Source: an uncultured Collinsella sp. (GTDB taxonomy: Bacteria > Actinomycetota > Coriobacteriia > Coriobacteriales > Coriobacteriaceae). From it: 39,765 nucleotides of DNA. The notes under the pieces were generated by a model. It saw nothing but the letters and a program-made list of their open reading frames with translations. It ran no database searches and was not told where the DNA came from. The stretch spans positions 1 through 39,765 of the forward strand of contig UQIS01000024.1 of assembly GCA_900541245.1 (NCBI GenBank), read 5' to 3'. The position numbers and the translations under genes are program-made. Below, one piece after another: positions 25,855 through 32,853 of this stretch. Position 1 is the stretch's first letter. Every line of letters begins with the position of its first letter.

Positions 25855-26586
25855 ATGCTTACCAAACTCCTCTGCGAATTCGGCGCAACGGCCCTCATGA
25901 TTATCTTTGGCGTGGGCGTGCACTGCGATACCGTGCTCAAAGGCACCAAGTATCAGGGCTCCGGTCACATGTTTGCCATCACCACCTGGTCTTTTGGCAT
26001 CTCGGTCTGCCTGTTTGTCTTTGGCGGCGCCGTGTGCATGAACCCCGCCATGGTGCTTGCTCAGTGCATCGTAGGCCTGGTGCCGTGGAGCAGCTGCATC
26101 CCCTTTATGATTGCCGATATGCTCGGCGGCTTTGTGGGCGCCGTAATCGCTTGGTTGATGTATGCCGATGAGTTCAAGGCTTCCGATGGCGTCGTCGATC
26201 CCATTGCCCAGCGCAATATCTTCTCGACCAACCCCACCACCGAGGGTACGAACTATGCTCGTAATTTCTTCTGCGAGGCTATCTGCACTTTTGTGTTCAT
26301 CAGCGCCATCCTTGCTGCTGCTAACCGTGCTGGCGAGAACGTCCTGATGCTCGCTATCTGCGTCGGCCTGATCGTTTGGGCCGTTGGCATGGGCATGGGC
26401 GGCATCACCGGCTTCGCCATGAACCAAGCCCGTGACCTTGGTCCTCGCATGGCCTATCAGGTGCTGCCGATCAAGAACAAGGCTGACAACAACTGGAAGT
26501 ACGGCCTGCTCGTCCCTGGCATCGCTCCGTTTGTCGGTGCCGCTCTGGCTGCACTGTTTGTGCACGGTTTCTTGGGCATGTTCTAG
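25855..26586 (+). CDS. larD: MIP-family channel, LarD-like lactic acid facilitator
   Basis: Aquaglyceroporin-family membrane protein of 243 aa with six TM helices and two half-helix loops. The first NPA box is present (residues 63-65, CMNPAMVL). The second reads NQA (190-192, MNQARDLGPR) instead of the near-invariant NPA; the following Arg of the selectivity filter is kept. Its place directly after larA matches the lar operon of lactobacilli, where LarD speeds lactic acid diffusion. That role is inferred from context; glycerol or water transport cannot be excluded. ATG 25855 follows GATAAGG at 8 nt or less. No terminator other than the palindrome at 26611 follows. Confidence 0.85.
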   Translation: MLTKLLCEFGATALMIIFGVGVHCDTVLKGTKYQGSGHMFAITTWSFGISVCLFVFGGAVCMNPAMVLAQCIVGLVPWSSCIPFMIADMLGGFVGAVIAWLMYADEFKASDGVVDPIAQRNIFSTNPTTEGTNYARNFFCEAICTFVFISAILAAANRAGENVLMLAICVGLIVWAVGMGMGGITGFAMNQARDLGPRMAYQVLPIKNKADNNWKYGLLVPGIAPFVGAALAALFVHGFLGMF

Positions 26587-26610
26587 TCCAAGACAATTGA
26601 TATAACGCCC

Positions 26611-26737
26611 GGGTCCGGCATAGGTTAACTTTCCGCCGCGTCCTCGGACATGCAAGAAGCTCCCGCTGCGCACTTCGTGCGGCGGGAGCTTCTTGCGTCC
26701 TGCGGAGTGCGGCGGAAAGTTAACCTATGCCGGACCC
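26611..26737. repeat. 127-bp palindromic element, family B, copy 2
   Basis: The outer arms 26611-26639 and 26709-26737 are perfect 29-bp reverse complements. The core shared with 24130-24256 is the GTCCTCGGACAT internal loop, the GCAAGAAGC inner stem and the CGCACttcGTGCG tip. Compared with copy 1, the outer arm differs at 9 positions and the inner stem at 2, and each difference is matched on the other arm. It sits between the convergent larD (+) and tetR (-) genes. The rest of 26587-26896 shows nothing else I can support. Confidence 0.92.
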
Positions 26738-26896
26738 TGCGGGAATCCAGTTGCGTTCGAACAAGCAACCAACATATATATCTGAATTTGGATGTGGTGG
26801 GCACTTTGTTGTTGGGCGCTTTGAGGTGCGAGTGACACTTTGGGATGCGTGGCGGCCTGGGGTGGGGCGGTGCCTTGGGATGAGAGGCTTGCTTAC

Positions 26897-27436
26897 TTAG
26901 TTGAAGAGGGGCTTTATGGCTGATAGGTAGTCTTTGGCTACGTCCTCTTTTGGGGCTTGGAAGTTGTGCCAGGCCCACCATTGGACCATTCCTACGAAGC
27001 TTGAGGCTATGTGGTGTAGTAGGAAGCTTCGGTCCATGGTGGCGGCGGGGCCGTTTGGGTCGGTAGGGACGGTTTCGGCTGCGCGCGACATGATGGTCTT
27101 GCGGAGACAGTCGGCGAAGAGGCGTGAGCCGGCGCCGGCTACGAGGGCTCGAACGCCCTGGCGACGCTCCCAGAGGTTGTTGAGGATATGCTCGACCTGT
27201 ACGAGTGGGTCATCGAGGGGCGTACCGTCATCGTCGATGGCATGGGTGCAGATATCGCGCACGAGCTCAGCGAGCAGGTCATCTTTGCTCTTGAAGAGCC
27301 CGTAGAACGTGGCCCGACCTACGTGGGCACGAGCGATGATGTCGCCGACGGTGATCTTGCCGTAGTCTTTCTCGCACAGGAGCTCGGAGAACGCCGTAAC
27401 GATGGCAGCGCGGCTTTTTGCCTTGCGGGCATCCAT
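26897..27436 (-). CDS. TetR-family transcriptional regulator
   Basis: Repressor-type regulator of 179 aa. The N-terminal helix-turn-helix (about residues 28-48, ITVGDIIARAHVGRATFYGL then FKSKDDLL) is typical of TetR proteins. The C-terminal ligand domain includes a Trp-rich stretch, GMVQWWAWHNF, as in the TetR_C group seen in many Firmicutes and Coriobacteria. The start is ATG at 27436, only 2 nt after the larC stop, so translation is coupled to larC. Its place at the end of larB-larC suggests that it controls the lar genes, perhaps through the dyad at 29194-29227; that is inference. The 3' half of the gene looks lower in GC than its neighbours. Confidence 0.85.
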   Translation of the reverse strand: MDARKAKSRAAIVTAFSELLCEKDYGKITVGDIIARAHVGRATFYGLFKSKDDLLAELVRDICTHAIDDDGTPLDDPLVQVEHILNNLWERRQGVRALVAGAGSRLFADCLRKTIMSRAAETVPTDPNGPAATMDRSFLLHHIASSFVGMVQWWAWHNFQAPKEDVAKDYLSAIKPLFN

Positions 27437-27438
27437 GG

Positions 27439-28356
27439 CTATGCGTCCGCGTGAACGAGTAGGCAGCGGAGCGTACCGGAGCAACCTTCGTAGGGGCGTT
27501 TGCCGGCGCCGTAGCCGACGGCTTCGATGCGGTAGCGTGAGGGCAGTTGGTCGGACGTGCGCAGCGCGGTGACGATGGCGGCGCCCGTCGGCGTCACGAG
27601 CTCGCCGGCGACCGGTGCAGGCGTGAGGGCGATATTGCCCGCCTGGCACAGGTTGACGACAGCGGGGACGGGAATGGGCATGAGGCCGTGGGCACAGTGG
27701 ATGGTGCCGTGACCCTCGGAGAGCGACTCGACCACGATGTCCTCAATACCAAGGTCGTCGAGGCAGATGGCGACAGAGCAGACGTCGACGATGGAGTCGA
27801 CGGCGCCCACCTCGTGAAACAGGACGGTGTCGGGCGTTTTGCCGTGAGCCTTGGCCTCGGCAGCAGCGAGTACGGAAAAAATGGCGAGGGCGCGACGCTT
27901 GGCGCCATCGCTTAGCTGCGAGCCGTTGATGATGGCGGTGACGTCCGCCAAAGAACGGTGGTGATGGTGGTGGGTGTGATGGTGACCCTCGTGGCCATGA
28001 CCGTGGGCCTCATGGTCATGATCGTGGCAGTGCTCGTGTTCGTGCTCATCATGGTCATGATGGTGGTGCTCATGCTCGTGCGTGTGCTCGGCAGCTGCTT
28101 CGTTGCCGTAGAGCCAGGCCATATCGTGATCGTGGTTCTCGAGCTCCTCTGCAAGCTGGACGTCGAAATCGCAGGCGTCGATGCCATGCTTGTTTACGCG
28201 CGTCACGGCGATCGAAAAGCCGTCGACCGGCAGCGTGGCGAGTTGTTCGCGCAGATGTTCCTCGCTGGCGCCCAGGTCGAGCAGGGCCGCGACGGTCATA
28301 TCGCCGCTGATGCCCGAGGTGCCGTCGATGATAAGCGTATGCTGATGGTTGGACAT
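27439..28356 (-). CDS. larC: Nickel-pincer cofactor biosynthesis protein LarC, N-terminal (LarC1) form
   Basis: Protein of 305 aa for nickel insertion into the pincer nucleotide. It starts HTLIIDGTSGISGDMTVAALLDLGA, as LarC proteins do (DUF111). A metal-binding, His-rich insert at about residues 75-133 has roughly 27 His in 59 residues. The LarC1 region runs through VGYGAGKRPYEGCSGTLRCLL and then stops. Full-length LarC continues here with a C-terminal LarC2 domain of 100 or more residues, starting at a conserved NIDD-type motif; in L. plantarum that part is reached by a -1 frameshift. No such sequence follows; tetR begins at once. AAGGAGC lies 7 nt before the ATG, and larB ends 10 nt upstream. 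Confidence 0.88.
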   Translation of the reverse strand: MSNHQHTLIIDGTSGISGDMTVAALLDLGASEEHLREQLATLPVDGFSIAVTRVNKHGIDACDFDVQLAEELENHDHDMAWLYGNEAAAEHTHEHEHHHHDHDEHEHEHCHDHDHEAHGHGHEGHHHTHHHHHRSLADVTAIINGSQLSDGAKRRALAIFSVLAAAEAKAHGKTPDTVLFHEVGAVDSIVDVCSVAICLDDLGIEDIVVESLSEGHGTIHCAHGLMPIPVPAVVNLCQAGNIALTPAPVAGELVTPTGAAIVTALRTSDQLPSRYRIEAVGYGAGKRPYEGCSGTLRCLLVHADA

Positions 28357-28366
28357 GGAATGCTCC

Positions 28367-29149
28367 TTAACGGGCGCGGGGTGTGCCGGCGCTCAGATGG
28401 TTGATAAGACTTGCCTGGTAGGCGGCACCAAAGCCGTTGTCGATATTGACGACCGAAACGCCGCTGGCGCAGGAGTTGAGCATGGCGAGTAGCGCGGCTA
28501 CGCCACCAAAGCTCGCGCCGTAACCCACGCTGGTGGGAACGGCGATGACCGGACAGCTCACCAGGCCGCCGACAACGCTCGCCAGTGCGCCCTCCATGCC
28601 GGCAATGGCGATGACCACCTGTGCCTGGGCAAGCTCCTCGGCATGCGCGAGCAGACGGTGCAGGCCGGCGACACCCACGTCGTAGAGGCGGTCGACCTCG
28701 TTGCCATAGAACTCGGCCGTCAATGCGGCTTCCTCAGCGACGGGCAGGTCGCTCGTGCCGGCGCAGGCGACGACGATGCGTCCGTTACCGGTAGGGGAGG
28801 GCTTGTCTCCCACGAGGGCGAGCTGTGCGTCCGGGACATATCCCAGGTCGATGCCGTTGCCGAGAAGCTCAGCGGTGCGCGCGGCTTTTTCGGCATCCAG
28901 GCGCGTGACCAGGATGCGCTCCTGGCCGGCATCGCGCAGCGCTTTGATAATGGCGGCAATCTGCTCGGCGGTTTTACCGGCGCCGTAGACAACCTCGCCG
29001 GCTCCCTGGCGCACCCCGCGCGAAAGATCGAGCTGCGCAAAACCCAGATCGGCGGTTGGCGCCGTCTGGATGCGCGTGAGGGCGACTGCCGGGGCGACTG
29101 CTCCGCCGGCAACATCGCTCAGCAACTGCTCAAGATCTCGCTTATCCAT
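28367..29149 (-). CDS. larB: Pyridinium-3,5-biscarboxylic acid mononucleotide synthase LarB
   Basis: First enzyme of the nickel-pincer pathway: it carboxylates and hydrolyses nicotinic acid adenine dinucleotide; 260 aa, full length. The C-terminal two thirds is the AIR-carboxylase-like (PurE-type) domain with GMEGALASVVGGLV, VPTSVGYGASFGGVAALL and MLNSCASGVSVVNIDNGFGA. C227 in LNSCA is the likely counterpart of the catalytic Cys of L. plantarum LarB (C221). I chose the ATG at 29149, preceded by GAAGGGAAC, over an upstream in-frame ATG at 29182. It heads the larB-larC-tetR unit. The sulfur-inserting LarE is not in the window and must be encoded elsewhere if the pathway is complete. Confidence 0.93.
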   Translation of the reverse strand: MDKRDLEQLLSDVAGGAVAPAVALTRIQTAPTADLGFAQLDLSRGVRQGAGEVVYGAGKTAEQIAAIIKALRDAGQERILVTRLDAEKAARTAELLGNGIDLGYVPDAQLALVGDKPSPTGNGRIVVACAGTSDLPVAEEAALTAEFYGNEVDRLYDVGVAGLHRLLAHAEELAQAQVVIAIAGMEGALASVVGGLVSCPVIAVPTSVGYGASFGGVAALLAMLNSCASGVSVVNIDNGFGAAYQASLINHLSAGTPRAR

Positions 29150-29193
29150 ATATGTTCCCTTCGACGGCGCAAAGTCTAGCACTCAAAGGGTAT

Positions 29194-29227
29194 GTTTCCG
29201 AACACTAAGACAAAATTGTTCGGAAAC
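29194..29227 (-). promoter_or_regulatory. Perfect 11-bp dyad in the larB promoter region
   Basis: GTTTCCGAACA (29194-29204) and TGTTCGGAAAC (29217-29227) are exact inverted copies with a 12-nt spacer. Read on the minus strand, the dyad lies 45-78 nt before the larB ATG. An extended -10 (TGCTAGACT) lies just downstream, with TTCGGA inside the dyad at -35 spacing. The arrangement fits a repressor site; the TetR protein of this operon is the obvious candidate. Confidence 0.6.
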
Positions 29228-29263
29228 TATAGGACAGACTGATTCAATTGTTAGACGGATCGG

Positions 29264-29899
29264 CTAGTCGCGCAGGATGATGTCCATGGCGAGCATCAGG
29301 TTGCGCTCGTCGATGGCAAACGGGGCGGCTTCGCGCGTCTTGGGCTTGGCGCAAAACGCGATGCCCGTGCCCGCGGCCTGAATCATGGGGATGTCGTTGG
29401 CGCCGTCGCCGATTGCCACGGTGTGTGCCATGTCGACACCGCACTCAACTGCCCAATCCAACAGCTGGATGAGCTTGGATTCCTTGGTCACAATGTTTGC
29501 CGCCAGCTTGCCGGTGAGCCTGCCGTCCACGACCTCCAGGCGGTTAGCGAGGCAAAAGTCGATGCCCGCGGCGGCCACGATCTTGTCGGCGACCTCGTGG
29601 AAGCCACCGCTTACCACGCCGACCTTCCAGCCCTTGCAGTGCGCCGATCGCACAAGCTCCAACGCGCCGGGGGTAAACGTCACGCGCGCAAAGGTGCGTT
29701 CGAACACGCTCTCATCCAGGCCGGCAAGCAGCCCCACGCGCTCCTCGAGCGCCTGCTTAAAGTCAAGCTCGCCGCGCATGGCGCGTTCGGTGATCTGTGC
29801 AACTTGCTCGCCCACGCCGGCCTCCTCGCCCAACAGGTCGATGACTTCTTGGTTGATGAGCGTGGAGTCGATATCCATAACGATGAGGCGTGCGGTCAT
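29264..29899 (-). CDS. serB: Phosphoserine phosphatase
   Basis: HAD-superfamily phosphatase of 211 aa, the last step of serine synthesis (phosphoserine to serine). Motif I is MDIDSTLI with the nucleophile and general acid Asp residues and the phosphoserine-type DST. Motif II is VVSGGF, and motif IV is GDGANDIPM. The cap-region motif EVIDLLGEEAGVG is also typical. The start ATG at 29899 follows GGAAAGG on the minus strand; longer in-frame starts exist but lack that site. It is divergent from aspS, with about 256 bp between the two starts, and the larB promoter lies past its 3' end. Confidence 0.93.
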   Translation of the reverse strand: MTARLIVMDIDSTLINQEVIDLLGEEAGVGEQVAQITERAMRGELDFKQALEERVGLLAGLDESVFERTFARVTFTPGALELVRSAHCKGWKVGVVSGGFHEVADKIVAAAGIDFCLANRLEVVDGRLTGKLAANIVTKESKLIQLLDWAVECGVDMAHTVAIGDGANDIPMIQAAGTGIAFCAKPKTREAAPFAIDERNLMLAMDIILRD

Positions 29900-30092
29900 G
29901 ACGGGCCTTTCCGAGTGCAGTTGTATTGGGGCACATTGTCGCACGCGGCGCGCCTTGGCGACGGCCGGGCCGCGTCAATTGTTTCGTCTCCGTCAAGTCT
30001 TTGGGCAAGAGCTACTTTTTCGCGGCACATCGACGCGGGTGCGATAAGATAGAACGCCATGTCTGGCTGCGCGGTTTACGCAGGCTGGGCAA

Positions 30093-30134
30093 ATCTGTAC
30101 GACGCCGCCCGGAACGACACGGGGCGGCACAGAT
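30093..30134 (+). other. Leader hairpin just before the aspS ribosome binding site
   Basis: ATCTGT (30093-30098) pairs with ACAGAT (30129-30134), and GCCGCCC (30104-30110) pairs with GGGCGGC (30122-30128), with a bulge on one side. It ends 5 nt before AAGGAGG, so it could affect aspS translation. It is not a recognised T-box or riboswitch. Confidence 0.4.
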
Positions 30135-30155
30135 CCATAAAGGAGGATCACTGGT

Positions 30156-31943
30156 ATGAGCCAGACCCGTCCCATCGATGAGCATTCCATGCACACCCGT
30201 ACCTGCGGCGAGCTTCGCTTCGAGAACGTGGGCGAAGAGGTCACCCTCACCGGTTGGGTGAGCCGTCGCCGCGACCACGGCGGCCTTATCTTCTGCGACC
30301 TTCGCGACCGCGAGGGCATCACGCAGCTCACCTTCGACCCCGAGCACTCCGACGGCGATGCCTTTAAGATCGCCGAGACTATGCGTCCCGAGTGGCCCAT
30401 CAAGATTCACGGCGTCGTGCGCGCCCGTGGCGAGGAGACCACCAATACCAAGCTCGCGACCGGCGAGATCGAGGTCCTGACCGACCACGCGGAGGTGCTC
30501 AACACGTCCGTCACTCCGCCGTTCCAGATCGAGGACGGCATCGAGACGAGCGAGGACACCCGCCTGCGCTATCGCTATCTGGACCTCCGCCGTCCCGAGA
30601 TGATGGCCAACCTCAAGCTGCGCTCCGACTTCACCTTTGCCATTCGCGAGGCGCTGCACAACCGTGAGTTCATGGAGGTCGAGACGCCCTCCCTGTTTAA
30701 GTCCACGCCCGAGGGCGCTCGAGACTTCATCGTTCCCAGCCGTATCCAGCCGGGTAACTTCTACGCCCTGCCGCAGTCCCCGCAGCTCCTGAAGCAGCTG
30801 CTCATGGTCGGTGGCGTCGAGCGCTACTACCAGGTCGCCAAGTGCTTCCGCGACGAGGACCTGCGTGCCGACCGTCAGCCCGAGTTCACCCAGGTCGATA
30901 TCGAGATGTCCTTCGTGGACCAGAACGACGTTATGAGTGCGCTCGAAGAGGTCCTGGCCGATGCCTTCGGCCGCATGGGCGTCGAGATGCCCACGCCGCT
31001 GCGTCGCATGGACTACTGGGAGGCCATGGACACCTATGGCTCCGACAAGCCCGATACCCGCTATGGCATGCACCTGGTCGACCTGACCGACATCTTTGCC
31101 AACTCCAAGTTCAAGGTCTTTGCGACTGCCGCGAACGAGGAGGGCTCTGTCGTCAAGGCCATCAACGCCAAGGGCGCCGGCGCCTGGGCACGTGCCAAGA
31201 TCGATAAGCTCGCCGGCGTGGCCTCCACGTTTGGCGCCAAGGGCCTGGCCTGGATCGCCTTCCGTGAGGACGGCTCCATCAACAGCCCCATCGTCAAGTT
31301 CTTCTCGGACGAGGAGATGGCGGCTCTGCGCGAGCGCATGGACGTCGAGCCTGGCGACCTCGTGATGTTCGCCGCCGGCCCGCGCCTGCTCTCTGACGAG
31401 ATCCTGGGCGGCATGCGTTCCCACATGGCCAACGCGCTCGAGATCAAGCGCGAGGGCCACGACTTCCTGTGGGTCGTCAACTTCCCGCTGTTCCACTGGG
31501 ATGAGGACCGCAAGGCCTACGCTGCCGAGCACCAGCCCTTCACGCTGCCGACCGAGACCGACATCGCCAAGATTGAGGCCGACCCGCTGGCGGCCGGTTC
31601 CTGCACCTACGACTTTGTCATGGACGGCTTTGAGGCCGGCGGCGGCGGTATGCGTATCCACAACGCCGAGATGCAGATGTCTATGCTCAAGCTCCTGGGC
31701 TTCACCGAGGAGCGAGCCGAGTCGCAGTTCGGCTTCCTCATGGAGGCGCTCAAATTTGGTGCACCCCCGATGGGTGGTTTTGCTCTGGGCCTGGACCGCG
31801 TGTGCATGCTGCTCACCGGCTCCGACTCCATCCGCGACGTCATGGCGTTCCCCAAGACGGCCAGCGGCTCCGACCTTATGTCGGGTGCTCCGAGTGCCGT
31901 TAGTGGCGCCCAGCTCAAGGACGTCAGCCTGCGCCTGATGTAG
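30156..31943 (+). CDS. aspS: Aspartyl-tRNA synthetase
   Basis: Class II synthetase of 595 aa, bacterial type with a GAD insertion domain. The N-terminal OB fold binds the anticodon (VTLTGWVSRRRDHGG and LRDREGITQLTF). The catalytic core shows RYRYLDLRRPEM, FMEVETPSLFKSTPEGARDF, motif 2 YYQVAKCFRDEDLRADRQPE with FTQVDIEMSF, and motif 3 GGFALGLDRVCMLLTG. AAGGAGGATC precedes the ATG. Whether it charges tRNA-Asp only or also tRNA-Asn cannot be decided here. A strong terminator follows at 31967. Confidence 0.97.
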   Translation: MSQTRPIDEHSMHTRTCGELRFENVGEEVTLTGWVSRRRDHGGLIFCDLRDREGITQLTFDPEHSDGDAFKIAETMRPEWPIKIHGVVRARGEETTNTKLATGEIEVLTDHAEVLNTSVTPPFQIEDGIETSEDTRLRYRYLDLRRPEMMANLKLRSDFTFAIREALHNREFMEVETPSLFKSTPEGARDFIVPSRIQPGNFYALPQSPQLLKQLLMVGGVERYYQVAKCFRDEDLRADRQPEFTQVDIEMSFVDQNDVMSALEEVLADAFGRMGVEMPTPLRRMDYWEAMDTYGSDKPDTRYGMHLVDLTDIFANSKFKVFATAANEEGSVVKAINAKGAGAWARAKIDKLAGVASTFGAKGLAWIAFREDGSINSPIVKFFSDEEMAALRERMDVEPGDLVMFAAGPRLLSDEILGGMRSHMANALEIKREGHDFLWVVNFPLFHWDEDRKAYAAEHQPFTLPTETDIAKIEADPLAAGSCTYDFVMDGFEAGGGGMRIHNAEMQMSMLKLLGFTEERAESQFGFLMEALKFGAPPMGGFALGLDRVCMLLTGSDSIRDVMAFPKTASGSDLMSGAPSAVSGAQLKDVSLRLM

Positions 31944-31966
31944 GGAAGCGGCTACATATTGCCTGT

Positions 31967-32001
31967 AACGAGGGAAGGACGTGTGCCTTCCCTCGTTTTT
32001 T
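31967..32001 (+). terminator. Intrinsic terminator after aspS
   Basis: AACGAGGGAAGG (31967-31978) and CCTTCCCTCGTT (31986-31997) form a perfect 12-bp stem with a 7-nt loop and a run of six T. Confidence 0.9.
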
Positions 32002-32086
32002 GTGAGACGGGGGTGCGCCGGTAACGTACAATAACTACCACGTGGCTGGGTTTGCCGGCTGAATGTGCGATGTCGCGGGAGGGGAC

Positions 32087-32335
32087 ATGGTCGAGTTTAC
32101 GAAGACGATTAAAGATCCGTTAGGACTGCATGCCCGCCCGGTTGCGCTGCTTTACGACATCATTGCCAAACATCGTAGTGACGTGTCGGTCAGCATCGGC
32201 GACCGCCATACCGATGGCCGCGACGTTATAGGGCTCATGGCACTCTGCGGCGAATGTGGCGAGGATGTCGTGTTCCGCGTTTCGGGTGTGGATGAGGCCT
32301 CCTGCGTCACGTCGATCAGAAACCTCTCGCTCTAG
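32087..32335 (+). CDS. HPr-family phosphocarrier protein with Asp46
   Basis: Small cytosolic PTS phosphocarrier of 82 aa. The active-site His is H15 in PLGLHARPVALL, with R17 kept, so it should accept phosphate from enzyme I. At position 46, where Gram-positive HPr has the regulatory Ser (KSIMGVMSL), this protein has Asp in RDVIGLMAL. I use ATG 32087, after GGGAGG, because it places His exactly at 15; an ATG at 32063 would add eight residues. It stands alone between two terminators, with no ptsI or kinase gene nearby. It could be the general HPr or a paralogue with a regulatory role. Confidence 0.85.
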   Translation: MVEFTKTIKDPLGLHARPVALLYDIIAKHRSDVSVSIGDRHTDGRDVIGLMALCGECGEDVVFRVSGVDEASCVTSIRNLSL

Positions 32336-32350
32336 CCTCAACAATGTGAC

Positions 32351-32367
32351 AAGGGGACAGTCCCCTT
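32351..32367. repeat. Short GGGGAC/GTCCCC palindrome
   Basis: AAGGGGAC, a single A, and GTCCCCTT form a 17-bp palindrome just after the HPr gene. It may be part of a dispersed repeat or an extra transcription stop signal. Confidence 0.4.
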
Positions 32368-32390
32368 TGTTGCATAAATTGGTATGACAA

Positions 32391-32430
32391 GGCACCGCAA
32401 AGAGATGGTCTTTGCGGTGCCTCTTTTGTT
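32391..32430 (+). terminator. Intrinsic terminator after the HPr gene
   Basis: GGCACCGCAAAGA (32391-32403) and TCTTTGCGGTGCC (32409-32421) form a perfect 13-bp stem with a 5-nt loop and a TCTTTTGTTT tail. Confidence 0.88.
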
Positions 32431-32474
32431 TCATATAGGAAACTTTTTCGAAATCTGAATAGGGACCCTTTCCA

Positions 32475-32528
32475 AAAAGTTAACCACGTGCTAGTTTACT
32501 AAAGCGAACATAGACGTGGTTAACTTTT
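32475..32528. repeat. 54-bp inverted repeat upstream of the feo genes
   Basis: AAAAGTTAACCACGT (32475-32489) and ACGTGGTTAACTTTT (32514-32528) are perfect 15-bp inverted copies with a 24-nt spacer containing GTTTACTAAAG. It ends 42 nt before the first feoA ATG, so it could be an operator, but its GTTAAC core is shared with other intergenic palindromes here. Confidence 0.75.
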
Positions 32529-32570
32529 ATCGCGTCGATGTTGAGGACGAACTGACGTTAGGAGCCACTC

Positions 32571-32813
32571 ATGTCTTGCGGACCGCAGATGCCGGCCATG
32601 CCGCTTTCGATGGTAAAAGCGGGCGAAACCGTGCGCGTGTCTCGTGTAAAGGGCAATGAGGACATGAAACACCACCTCAAGGACCTCGGTTTTGTCGAGG
32701 GCAACGAAATCCACGTGGTGAGCTCGAGTGGCGCCAATATCATCGTCACGGTGCTGGGCGCACGCTTTGGCATCGATTCCAAAGTTGCCATGCACATCAT
32801 GACCGTCGGTTAG
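32571..32813 (+). CDS. feoA: FeoA-family ferrous iron transport protein (first)
   Basis: Small cytosolic SH3-like protein of 80 aa that assists FeoB. After an N-terminal MSCGPQMPAMPLSMVKAGE it shows the FeoA pattern: VRVSRVKGNEDMKHHLKDLGFVEGNEIHVV, then an LGARFGIDSKVAMHIMT end. TAGGAGC lies 8 nt before the ATG. A second FeoA gene follows after 40 nt, then feoB. Doubling of feoA is common in anaerobes; the two copies are clearly different in sequence, which suggests separate roles rather than a recent duplication. Confidence 0.9.
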   Translation: MSCGPQMPAMPLSMVKAGETVRVSRVKGNEDMKHHLKDLGFVEGNEIHVVSSSGANIIVTVLGARFGIDSKVAMHIMTVG

Positions 32814-32853
32814 TCGACGGTATTTCTGTACGCACTGAAAGGGGGACAAGTAA

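Noticed and set aside
27439..27649. Programmed -1 frameshift joining LarC to the next frame
   Set aside because: The -1 frame is open, but it leads into a TetR protein that has its own ATG, and no X-XXY-YYZ slippery heptamer lies in the overlap.
29900..30155. T-box leader for aspS
   Set aside because: No T-box consensus or antiterminator pairing is visible; only a short hairpin next to the ribosome binding site. The hisS upstream region was rejected for the same reason.
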